Made by a program: the position numbers and the translations under genes
Source: Propionibacteriaceae bacterium
GTDB lineage: Bacteria; Actinomycetota; Actinomycetes; Propionibacteriales; Propionibacteriaceae
DNA length: 19,184 nt
Reading direction: 5' to 3'
NCBI GenBank assembly: GCA_031260385.1
Contig: JAIRKB010000090.1
Location: 1 to 19,184, forward strand
Shown: in pieces, positions 6,740 through 13,732 of the stretch
Layout: every line of letters begins with the position of its first letter
Position numbering within the stretch: the first letter of the stretch is position 1
Notes under the pieces: model-generated
What the model was told of the DNA's origin: nothing
What the model saw: only the letters and a program-made list of their open reading frames with translations
Databases searched by the model: none

Positions 6740-9700
6740 CTAAACCAGGTTGTCGACGAGCGGACTGGGGGTGCCGAAACGATGGGCGGTGATAGCGATG
6801 GCTTGTTCTTGGAGGAACCCCAGTAGTTCGAGGCGACCAGATTGAGTGGGGGCTCCATCCCAGATGGCGATATCGACCCGGCCGTTGATCGCTTGACTCA
6901 GGGTTGAGGCTTGGCCGCCAATAAGGCGGACCCGCCGGGAGGGTCCCCCTGCCAAACTAGCTGCGAACTCGGCGTCGGACTGCTCGGCGACACTGGTCCA
7001 GGGTTGGAGAGCCTCCGCAAGGGCGCCTATTAGTGGTACGGCGGTGGTCAGTTCAAAGGCTGATTGGCTGGTGATGGCGGCATGAAGCACCCTTAGCAAA
7101 GCGGATAGGTCGGCACCATCCCAGCGGATTATCGCCGGTTCGCTCAGCCCTGATCCACCGATTGCTCGCGTCGCGAGCGGCACCGAACAGGTGTGATGGC
7201 AAGGCGACAACGTCGAAGGCAGGCTGGACGCCTGTCGAGCGTTGTCAACGCCGCCAGCGCGCCTATCCGGTGGCGCGTAGTAGCGATGAATCGGTGGATC
7301 AGGGCTCAGGGGGAGGTAGCGGAAAAGATTGTGTTCAGCGACTAATCCGCAGACATCGGTGGGCTGGAACCGGCTGGCCAGCTCTGTCAGATCCGATTGA
7401 CTGGCCTGGGCGAGCCAGTTTGCCTCAGCCGCACTAAGGTGATCTTTGGTGGCGGCGAGCAAGGCCGCCATCGCCTCTGTGGGGGGCGCCGGTGATTCCA
7501 CCCTTGCCGCCTGGTCATCTCTCGCCCAGTCGCCGAGCCCAATGAGATAGTTCGGGCCACCGGCTTTCGCCCCGGCACCAACCGCCGACTTCTTCCACCC
7601 GCCGAAGGGTTGACGTTGGACGATAGCGCCGGTGATACTGCGGTTAACGTAGAGGTTGCCGGCATGAATGTGGTCGAGCCAGTAGGTGATCTCAGCGCGG
7701 TCGAGGGAATGCAAACCACTAGTCAAGCCGTAATCAACCTGGTTGGCGATCTCGATCGCCTCCTTAAGTGACCTCGCCACCATGATGCCTAAGACCGGTC
7801 CGAAGTATTCCGTTAGGTGGAACTCGCTGCCGGGATGTACCCCCTCGCGGACCCCGGGTGACCACAGCTTGCCTGAATCACCGACCGGCTCCGGGCGGAT
7901 CACCCAGGACTGGCCAGCCTCCAGGGTGGTCAAACCGCGTTGGAGCTTGACACCAGGCGGTTCGATCAGCGGGCCCATCATCGTAGCTGGCTCCCAAGCC
8001 TCGCCGAGCTTAAGGGAACTGACTGCGTCAACCAGTTGATCGCGGAAGCGCCGTGAATCAGCCATCGAACCGACCAGGATCAACAAGGAGCAGGCGGAGC
8101 ATTTCTGGCCCGCGTGACCGAAAGCGGAGTAGACAACATCCTTGACCGCCAGATTAATATCGGCTGAGGGGGTGACGATGATGGCATTTTTCCCCGAGGT
8201 TTCCGCTAAGAGACGCAGGTCGGGACGGACCTGTCGGAAGATCTCGGCGGTTTCGTAGGCCCCGGTTAGGATCACCTGATCGACCGCCGGGTGGGTGATC
8301 AACCGTTGGCTGATAGCGCGGTCATCGGCGGTGACGAAAGCCAAGACCGCCTTCGGCACCCCGGCAGCCCAGAAGGCTTCCGCTACCACCGCTCCCGTCC
8401 GCCTGGTGAGGGTGGCGGGTTTGAGGATGACCGCGGAACCGGCTGCCAGGGAAGCCAGCACTCCCCCAGCCGGAATCGAAGCGGGGAAGTTCCACGGTGG
8501 CACTACGACGGTTAATTGCCGAGGCTGGAAGCGGGCCCCTACTACCTGGTCTAGTTCAAGGGCTTGCTCGGCATAGTAGTGAGCAAAATCCACCGCTTCC
8601 GAGATCTCCGGATCCGCTTGATCGGCCGTCTTCCCGGCTTCGCAAGCCATGATCTCAATGAGATCACTGCGCCGACGTTCCAACTCCACGCCCACTTGGT
8701 GGAGTAACTCCGCCCGAGTTTCGAGCCCCTGGTTAGCCCAGCCAGAGGCCGCTGCAGCGGTAGCTTCGATAAGGTCATCGGCCATCTGCTGCGTGGTCAA
8801 TCGGTGGGTGGCGACCGTTTCCAACCCCAACTCGGAAGCCCTCGCCGCCTGCTGGATAGCCGCGACTTGCGCTTGGTTGACCAGGAGCGACCCATCGGTG
8901 TCGGCGGTGTTCTCGAAGTGACCGATTGTCGGAGCGGGCAGTGCCGCATAGCGATCTGGAGTTCGATGGGGAGTTGGTACAAGGTTATCGAGACGGGCGA
9001 GCGAGGCTTCAAAACGCTGCTGCTCGCGGGCGAATAATGCCGGGTTGGCCTGGAGCTCGAAGACCGCCGACATGAAGTTCTCCGATGATGCGCCCTCTTC
9101 GAGACGACGAACTAGGTAGCCGATTGCTACATCAAACTCCTTCGGCGTCACCACCGGAACATAAGCCCGGATATGGCCGACCGTCGCCTTGACCGCTTCA
9201 ACCTGGCCTTGGGCCATCCCGACCAGCATCTCGAACTGGAGGGCGTCTTGGACTCCACGCTCACCCGCCAGTAACCAGGCATACGCGATGTTGAAAAGAT
9301 TGTGACTAGCAAGGCCGATCTTGACTGCGGCGGTATGTTCTGGCTGCAGAGCCCAATCGAGGACCCGCAGGAAGTTGGTGTCGGTGTCGACCTTGGTGCC
9401 CCAGGTCGCCAGCGGCCAGCCGTGGAGATCGGCGGCCATCTGCTCCATCGGCAGATTCGCCCCCTTGACCAAACGAACCCTGATCCCAGTTCCACCGGCC
9501 GCCACCCGCGCTGCTGCCCACTGCTGGAGACCTTGTATTGCCGCGAGGGCGTCGGGAAGGTAAGCCTGAATGACGATGCCCGCTTCCAGGTTGGCGAAGG
9601 CGGGTTGGTCGAGAATGCGGGTAAAAACCGCGACCGTCAGGTTAAGATCGGCGTATTCCTCCATGTCCAGGTTGATGAACTTCGGCCCTTGTTCACCCCC

Positions 9701-10327
9701 GCGATGTGCCACCTCGAATAGTGGCGTCAGCCGGGCGGCAATCTGCTCGACAGTTTCACTAAAAGACCAGATCGCATGGGGAGCCACCACCGAAGACACC
9801 TTCACCGAGACATAGTCCACATCATCTCGACCGAGTAGGCCGATGATCCCCTGCAAGCGGGCATCAGCTTCCCGCTGCCCGAGGACCGCCTCCCCAAGTA
9901 GGTTGAGATTGAGACTAGTCCGCTCATCGCGGACCTGAGCAATCTTGGCGGTCAGCTTGGCGGCGCGGGCGTCCATGATCAGATGTCCAACCAACCCACG
10001 CAACATCCAGCGGGCGATCGGCACAATCAGACCAGGCAAGACCGGCGCCAGCCAGCCGCCGAGCTTCAATCCCAGCTTTAAATAGGTGGGGAGACTCCGT
10101 GGAGGGGACTGGGCGAGAAGCGCCAACGAGGCGGCCGCGACCCGATTATCTTCCGGCCGGACGACCTCATCAACGAAGCCCACCGCGAAGGGTAAACCGC
10201 CGGGGTCTTTGAGTAGTTCCGCCAGTAAGGCGGCTGAACCGGTCACGGGAAAGCCCTGGGCTTCATCGACCCAGCGCCTCGTCAGAGCAATGGCCTGCGC
10301 GATGAGGGATTCGGCGGCGGCATTCAT
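6740..10327 (-). CDS. putA: Bifunctional proline dehydrogenase / L-glutamate gamma-semialdehyde dehydrogenase (PutA)
   Basis: 1195 residues. It oxidises proline to pyrroline-5-carboxylate with FAD, then to glutamate with NAD. The proline dehydrogenase barrel (about 130-440) shows RLVKGANLPMEQ, KIGLASHNLFNIAYA, EMLVGMAQGQ and the substrate arginines in YLVRRLEEGASSENF (R407, R408). The aldehyde dehydrogenase domain (about 490-935) has PWNFP (611-615), ETSGKN with E709, and GQKCSA with the catalytic C743. A C-terminal domain follows. No ribbon-helix-helix DNA-binding domain is present, so it should not act as a repressor. The start ATG has GGGAGG at 10334-10339, spacing 6. Residues 1009-1062 are translated from an inserted palindromic element; without them the protein would be 1141 residues and read NLFRYLPLS-EPAIIRW. 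The gene is otherwise intact. Confidence 0.96.
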   Translation of the reverse strand: MNAAAESLIAQAIALTRRWVDEAQGFPVTGSAALLAELLKDPGGLPFAVGFVDEVVRPEDNRVAAASLALLAQSPPRSLPTYLKLGLKLGGWLAPVLPGLIVPIARWMLRGLVGHLIMDARAAKLTAKIAQVRDERTSLNLNLLGEAVLGQREADARLQGIIGLLGRDDVDYVSVKVSSVVAPHAIWSFSETVEQIAARLTPLFEVAHRGGEQGPKFINLDMEEYADLNLTVAVFTRILDQPAFANLEAGIVIQAYLPDALAAIQGLQQWAAARVAAGGTGIRVRLVKGANLPMEQMAADLHGWPLATWGTKVDTDTNFLRVLDWALQPEHTAAVKIGLASHNLFNIAYAWLLAGERGVQDALQFEMLVGMAQGQVEAVKATVGHIRAYVPVVTPKEFDVAIGYLVRRLEEGASSENFMSAVFELQANPALFAREQQRFEASLARLDNLVPTPHRTPDRYAALPAPTIGHFENTADTDGSLLVNQAQVAAIQQAARASELGLETVATHRLTTQQMADDLIEATAAAASGWANQGLETRAELLHQVGVELERRRSDLIEIMACEAGKTADQADPEISEAVDFAHYYAEQALELDQVVGARFQPRQLTVVVPPWNFPASIPAGGVLASLAAGSAVILKPATLTRRTGAVVAEAFWAAGVPKAVLAFVTADDRAISQRLITHPAVDQVILTGAYETAEIFRQVRPDLRLLAETSGKNAIIVTPSADINLAVKDVVYSAFGHAGQKCSACSLLILVGSMADSRRFRDQLVDAVSSLKLGEAWEPATMMGPLIEPPGVKLQRGLTTLEAGQSWVIRPEPVGDSGKLWSPGVREGVHPGSEFHLTEYFGPVLGIMVARSLKEAIEIANQVDYGLTSGLHSLDRAEITYWLDHIHAGNLYVNRSITGAIVQRQPFGGWKKSAVGAGAKAGGPNYLIGLGDWARDDQAARVESPAPPTEAMAALLAATKDHLSAAEANWLAQASQSDLTELASRFQPTDVCGLVAEHNLFRYLPLSPDPPIHRYYAPPDRRAGGVDNARQASSLPSTLSPCHHTCSVPLATRAIGGSGLSEPAIIRWDGADLSALLRVLHAAITSQSAFELTTAVPLIGALAEALQPWTSVAEQSDAEFAASLAGGPSRRVRLIGGQASTLSQAINGRVDIAIWDGAPTQSGRLELLGFLQEQAIAITAHRFGTPSPLVDNLV
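7143..7147. repeat. target-site duplication, left copy (CTCAG)
   Basis: CTCAG directly abuts the left end of the palindromic element and is repeated at 7305-7309 beside the right end. Together with the preceding base it could be read as a 6-bp GCTCAG repeat with a 156-bp element; the sum is 162 nt in both readings. Confidence 0.7.
7148..7304 (-). mobile_element. MITE-like palindromic element inserted in frame within putA
   Basis: About 157 bp bounded by perfect 16-bp terminal inverted repeats: CCCTGATCCACCGATT at 7148-7163 and its reverse complement at 7289-7304. Inside, CACCG (7181-7185) pairs with CGGTG (7268-7272), GACAACG (7206-7212) with CGTTGTC (7240-7246), and CAGGC (7220-7224) with GCCTG (7230-7234). 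The termini are centred on 7226 and these pairs on 7226 to 7227, so the whole element can fold into one long imperfect hairpin. One arm carries an extra small palindrome (7164-7178, GCTCGCG-T-CGCGAGC). It is too small for a transposase, hence non-autonomous. Flanking CTCAG copies look like a target duplication. The strand given is the one read by putA. A second copy begins at 19150. Confidence 0.85.
7305..7309. repeat. target-site duplication, right copy (CTCAG)
   Basis: The right-hand copy of the 5-bp direct repeat flanking the element. It encodes part of the Leu-Ser pair (1007-1008) that recurs at residues 1061-1062 of PutA. Confidence 0.7.
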
Positions 10328-10521
10328 TTGGTACCTCCCGTTTAACTCAACGAGCTAAGGGCAGCGAACGCTCAAATCCCCAAGATTTTGGCCTAGCGTT
10401 CTCCGAACTCAGCCCACAGGACCACCGTACCACCGGGATCGGTTTTGCTACAGGATCACTATTAAAAAAACACAGTTTCGCCATAGGTGATGCCTAGGCT
10501 TCTAGCATCGAATAATTGAGT

Positions 10522-10527
10522 AAGGAG
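10522..10527 (+). promoter_or_regulatory. ribosome binding site of the small secreted repeat protein
   Basis: AAGGAG lies 6 nt before the ATG at 10534. It excludes the upstream in-frame TTG at 10516. The rest of the gap between the divergent putA start and this gene (10328-10521) must hold both promoters, but I see no convincing -35/-10 pair in it. Confidence 0.75.
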
Positions 10528-10533
10528 ACTGAA

Positions 10534-10923
10534 ATGAAGTCAATGGGATTGAAGATCGCGGCGGGGATCGCGGCGATCGGACTACTAGCAACGCCCCTAG
10601 TTGCTGTGGCAGCGACAATGCCCGAGCGCGGTGACGTCGTCGCTCAGGTGAGGGGCGCCCTCCCCCAAGCCTTCGGGATCTGCGGCGGGAATGGGGTTTG
10701 CGACGGCACTGGTCCGAACCACCGCGCCGATTGCCCTAACGGAACCGGCGACGGCACTGGCCCAAACCATCGTACCGATTGTAACGGTGGGCCCTGTGAC
10801 GGCACTGGCCTAGGCAACGGCGCCGGCAACGGCCCAAACCACGAAAACCGCCCCCGCACCGGGGACTGTGACGGCTCAGGCAACCCGACCGGGACCGGCC
10901 CCCACGGACATGGCCACAACTAA
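10534..10923 (+). CDS. Small secreted Cys/Gly/His-rich repeat protein, unknown function
   Basis: 129 residues. Residues 1-27 form a typical signal peptide (two Lys, a hydrophobic core, then AVAA before TMPE). After a short linker the mature part is low in hydrophobics and has three 16-residue tandem units starting with DGTG (57-72, 73-88, 89-104). The first two contain DGTGPNHR followed by Ala or Thr and DC. Six cysteines (50, 56, 67, 83, 88, 112) could form three disulfides. The DG(T/S)G turns and the HGHGHN end suggest metal or calcium binding, but no known domain is complete. It precedes a two-component pair on the same strand, separated by a strong hairpin. No transmembrane or sortase/lipobox signal is seen. 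Function unknown; a secreted metal-binding or surface protein is only a guess. Confidence 0.8.
   Translation: MKSMGLKIAAGIAAIGLLATPLVAVAATMPERGDVVAQVRGALPQAFGICGGNGVCDGTGPNHRADCPNGTGDGTGPNHRTDCNGGPCDGTGLGNGAGNGPNHENRPRTGDCDGSGNPTGTGPHGHGHN
10702..10845 (+). repeat. three tandem 48-bp coding repeats
   Basis: Units at 10702-10749, 10750-10797 and 10798-10845 each begin GACGGCACTGG and keep frame (16 codons). Units 1 and 2 are similar over their length; unit 3 diverges after the first 12 bases and regains GGCCCAAACCA near its end. The repeat has no spacers, so it is not a CRISPR array. Confidence 0.8.
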
Positions 10924-10941
10924 GCCCTACCCCCCCACGTC

Positions 10942-10978
10942 AACTGGCCGCCCAACCTCACCGGTTGCGCGGCCAGTT
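10942..10978 (+). terminator. stem-loop downstream of the small secreted protein gene
   Basis: AACTGGCCGC (10942-10951) pairs perfectly with GCGGCCAGTT (10969-10978). Inside, CAACC (10953-10957) pairs with GGTTG (10963-10967), leaving a 5-nt loop and one C-C mismatch. It lies 19 nt after the stop codon. No T-run follows, so it is a GC-type terminator or an attenuator in front of the two-component genes. The rest of the gap to 11102 holds nothing else that I recognise. Confidence 0.65.
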
Positions 10979-11102
10979 AGGCGCGTCCGATGCCCGCCAA
11001 CCCCCGAGTTCACTCGCCTAAGTGACCGCCCAACTTCGGGGCACCGGGCAGGCGTAGGATGGACGGACCTGATAAGCGGTCGAAAGCGGGTTGCGAGGAA
11101 CG

Positions 11103-11783
11103 ATGAGTAAGGTCTTGATCGCCGACGACAACCGCCAGATTGTGGCGGTGCTAGAGGAGTACGCCCGCAAGGATGGGTTCGAGGTTGATCGAGCCTATGA
11201 TGGGGAGCAAGCCCTCACCAAAGCGCTGGTTGGTGCCTACGACATCATCTTGCTTGACGTCATGATGCCGGTCAAAGATGGCTTCGAGGTCTGCCGCGAG
11301 ATCCGCAAGCTCAGCGCCGTACCAATCATCCTGGTAACGGCGCGGGGCGAGGACTTCGAGCGAATCATGGGGCTAGATATCGGCGCCGATGACTACATTG
11401 TCAAACCCTTCTCGCCCGGTGAAGTGATGGCCAGAGTCCGCGCCATCCTGCGTCGCCTGACCCCAAGCGATCAAGGGGCCGTGTGTCGACTCGACGGCTT
11501 ACGGGTTAGCCTCGATGACTACCTTACGGAGGTTGAAGGCCAGCTAGTCGCCTTAACGAAGAAGGAAACTGAGCTGCTGTGGACACTGGCCAATTACCCC
11601 GGCAAAGTCTTCACCCGCCAGAACCTACTGGAAAGTGTCTGGGGTTTTGACTTCTTTGGTGACACCCGCACTGTGGACTCCCATATCAAACGCCTGCGGG
11701 CGAAACTAGCCGCTATCCCCCACCCCACCTGGGAAATCGTCACCATTTGGGGGGTTGGTTACAAGCTTGAGGTGAGGAAATGA
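11103..11783 (+). CDS. OmpR/PhoB family response regulator
   Basis: 226 residues from the ATG at 11103, with GAGG at 11095-11098; the upstream in-frame TTG at 11091 overlaps the ribosome site and is unlikely. The receiver domain (about 1-115) has the acidic pair D8/D9, the phosphoacceptor D52 in ILLDVMMP, T79 in LVTARG and K101 in IVKPFSP. The C-terminal winged helix (about 128-226) shows LTKKETELLWTLANYPGKVFTRQNLLESVWG and the recognition-helix region DTRTVDSHIKRLRAKL. It should bind DNA as a dimer when phosphorylated by the kinase encoded immediately downstream, with which it overlaps. Likely targets include the neighbouring secreted-protein gene, but no direct-repeat operator was identified. 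Confidence 0.95.
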   Translation: MSKVLIADDNRQIVAVLEEYARKDGFEVDRAYDGEQALTKALVGAYDIILLDVMMPVKDGFEVCREIRKLSAVPIILVTARGEDFERIMGLDIGADDYIVKPFSPGEVMARVRAILRRLTPSDQGAVCRLDGLRVSLDDYLTEVEGQLVALTKKETELLWTLANYPGKVFTRQNLLESVWGFDFFGDTRTVDSHIKRLRAKLAAIPHPTWEIVTIWGVGYKLEVRK

Positions 11784-13264
11784 TGTCTCGGATCTGGTTG
11801 CGCTTGCTGGCCGCCTTTCTGGCCGCCTTCATCGTCTTCACGGCGGTGGCTGGTGTCACCTTCTTTGTCATCTTCTCCCGTTATAGCGCCGAGATCCATC
11901 GCGCTGAGATGGAGCAGACGGCGATCCGGATCGCCGAAAACCTCGCGCCCCTGCTCGAAGCCTCGCCGGGTTCCGATCCGCCGGGACACGGACATGGCCA
12001 AGGCCAAGGTGAGCAGTCGGGGTTAGGTTCCTACCTTCGCTTCCTCGATGCCATCGCGCTTAGTGAAGTCTGGGTGGTCAATAAAGACCTCAGCCAAATC
12101 ACCTCCGCCCACCACGCCCCGATCACTTACCGCGATCTACCAGCCGGCGCGGAGACGGTGATCGAGACCGCCATGGCTGGTAAAACCGCTTTCTCCGAGG
12201 TCTTTGGTGACCTCCTAGGCGCACCGACGATTACAGTGGCGGCCCCGATCCTGACCACTGAGGGGAACGTCGTCGGGGTGGTCCTCCTCCACCAACAGAT
12301 CAACACCAGCGCTCGGACGACCGCCAGCCTGGTTACCATCCTGGCGATCAGTTCGGGCGCGGCGATCGTCCTGACCCTGGTGGTAGCCAGCCTTCTGGCA
12401 AGGCGTTTCACTAAGCCGCTTTCCACCATGAAAGCGGTCTCCGCTCGCGTCGCTAGCGGCGACTACTCCGCTCGGATTGAATCTACCCGTCGCGATGAGA
12501 TCGGCGATCTCGCCCGAGCTCTCGACACCATGACCGCTCAACTTGAGGCCGGGGCCGAATATCGTCAGGCCCGGGAGCAAGCCCAACGCGCTTTCATGGC
12601 CACCATCTCCCACGAGTTACGCACCCCGGTGACGGTGATCCGGGCCTCGCTGGAAGCCCTCAGTGATGGGGTGGTCACCGAGCGGGCCAAGGTCGCTGAC
12701 TACCACCAGCAGATGCTGGTGGAGACCGCGTTCCTAGAGCGACTAGTCAATGATTTGCTAGAACTTGCCCGCCTCCAAAACCCCGATTTCACCATCGAGA
12801 AGACGGACCTTGATTTCGTCGCTGTGGTTACCGATGCCGTCCGCGGCCTGCAAACAGTCGCCGAAGCCCGGCAGATCCCGATCACCTTTGACCCCACCAG
12901 CCTTCCCACCATCCGGCTGTCAGGCGACTACGACCGCCTGCGCCAAATGTTGCGCAATGTCCTCGACAACGCCATCAAGTTCTCTCCCCCAGGCACTCCG
13001 GTGGCGGTCAGCCTTAGCCAGCACCCCACCGGTTTTGTCTTGACCGTACGGGATCGGGGGCCCGGGATTGCGCCGAGCGCCCTACCCCAGGTCTTTGACC
13101 GCTTCCACCGCCAGAGCAGCGAAGATAATCCGACTGGCACTGGTCTAGGCCTCGCCATCACTAAACAGATTGCGGACCGTCACGATATTGCGGTGAGAAT
13201 CGACTCGACGGTTGGGGAAGGCACGATCGTCGAGTTTCGACTGAGCAGGTCAAACCCCACCTAA
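11783..13264 (+). CDS. Sensor histidine kinase (EnvZ-type, HAMP)
   Basis: 493 residues from the ATG at 11783, which overlaps the regulator stop as TGATG and is 5 nt from GAGG (11774-11777). An adjacent ATG at 11780 is equally in frame. Membrane helices lie at about 6-31 and 182-206, enclosing an extracytoplasmic sensor domain of roughly 150 residues. This domain contains the unusual stretch PGHGHGQGQG (about 67-76) and an HH pair near 110. Then come HAMP (about 207-258), HisKA with H277 in ISHELRTP, and the ATPase domain with the N box RNVLDNAIKF, G1 RDRGPGIA, F box VFDRF and G2 GTGLGLAI. All catalytic motifs are intact. The His-rich stretch could bind a metal, but the signal is unknown. The stop overlaps the next, convergent gene by 4 nt. 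Confidence 0.95.
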   Translation: MSRIWLRLLAAFLAAFIVFTAVAGVTFFVIFSRYSAEIHRAEMEQTAIRIAENLAPLLEASPGSDPPGHGHGQGQGEQSGLGSYLRFLDAIALSEVWVVNKDLSQITSAHHAPITYRDLPAGAETVIETAMAGKTAFSEVFGDLLGAPTITVAAPILTTEGNVVGVVLLHQQINTSARTTASLVTILAISSGAAIVLTLVVASLLARRFTKPLSTMKAVSARVASGDYSARIESTRRDEIGDLARALDTMTAQLEAGAEYRQAREQAQRAFMATISHELRTPVTVIRASLEALSDGVVTERAKVADYHQQMLVETAFLERLVNDLLELARLQNPDFTIEKTDLDFVAVVTDAVRGLQTVAEARQIPITFDPTSLPTIRLSGDYDRLRQMLRNVLDNAIKFSPPGTPVAVSLSQHPTGFVLTVRDRGPGIAPSALPQVFDRFHRQSSEDNPTGTGLGLAITKQIADRHDIAVRIDSTVGEGTIVEFRLSRSNPT

Positions 13265-13608
13265 AAGAGCCACTGAATCAGGACCCCCGTACCAAAGGAA
13301 AACAGGTTAGCGGCCAAGGCGAAAAGGAAGGGGCGACGGAACTGACGTCCGTACCGGGCATATAGTGCCCCTTCGACCACCACCGCCAAGGACTCTAGCC
13401 CAATCAGCAGCAGGCGGGTATTCCAGTTCGTATACAGAATCACCAAAGAGTAAGACAAGACCACGACCGGATTGGTGATGACATTGACCAGAACGAGTAG
13501 AAGCAGGTCCTTTTTATCGCGTTTGCCAACGATGAGGAAAAACCCCGCTTCCAGGATGATCGTCAACCCCAGGGAGAGCGCTAACGAAGCCACCAGGGAA
13601 ACACTCAC
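13261..13608 (-). CDS. Small polytopic membrane protein, unknown
   Basis: 115 residues from a GTG at 13606-13608 with a strong ribosome site, GGGAGG at 13615-13620 (spacing 6). Almost the whole length is hydrophobic, with four probable membrane helices (about 4-27, 36-58, 66-84 and 92-113). A charged loop GKRDKKD lies between the first two and a basic loop YGRQFRRP before the last; these should face the cytoplasm. No enzymatic motif is visible and I do not recognise the family. The stop overlaps the histidine kinase stop (CTAA, 13261-13264). It is divergent from the GH5-like gene, and the 124-bp gap between them shows no clear promoter. Confidence 0.75.
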   Translation of the reverse strand: MSVSLVASLALSLGLTIILEAGFFLIVGKRDKKDLLLLVLVNVITNPVVVLSYSLVILYTNWNTRLLLIGLESLAVVVEGALYARYGRQFRRPFLFALAANLFSFGTGVLIQWLF

Positions 13609-13732
13609 TAACCACCTCCCGACTCGCTAACGATCAAGCTCTTGTTGGGGATCATATACCGGCCTAGGTAAATGCCCTACTCCACCTCGGATAAACTAAA
13701 AATGACGCTGCCAAACCGAAATCGAGGCCAAG

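Noticed and set aside
7162..7437. Open plus-strand frame across the element and beyond
   Set aside because: It lies antisense to putA, and its openness follows from the palindrome plus GC-rich codon use; it has no ribosome site and no recognisable protein.
6740..10327. putA as a pseudogene because of the insertion
   Set aside because: The frame is continuous through the insertion to a normal stop, and all catalytic residues of both domains are present.
10702..10845. Possible CRISPR array
   Set aside because: The 48-bp units are contiguous, keep the reading frame and have no unique spacers.
10644..10919. Minus-strand frame opposite the small secreted protein
   Set aside because: Pro/Gly-rich mirror of the 48-bp repeats with no ribosome site; the plus-strand frame has a signal peptide and AAGGAG.
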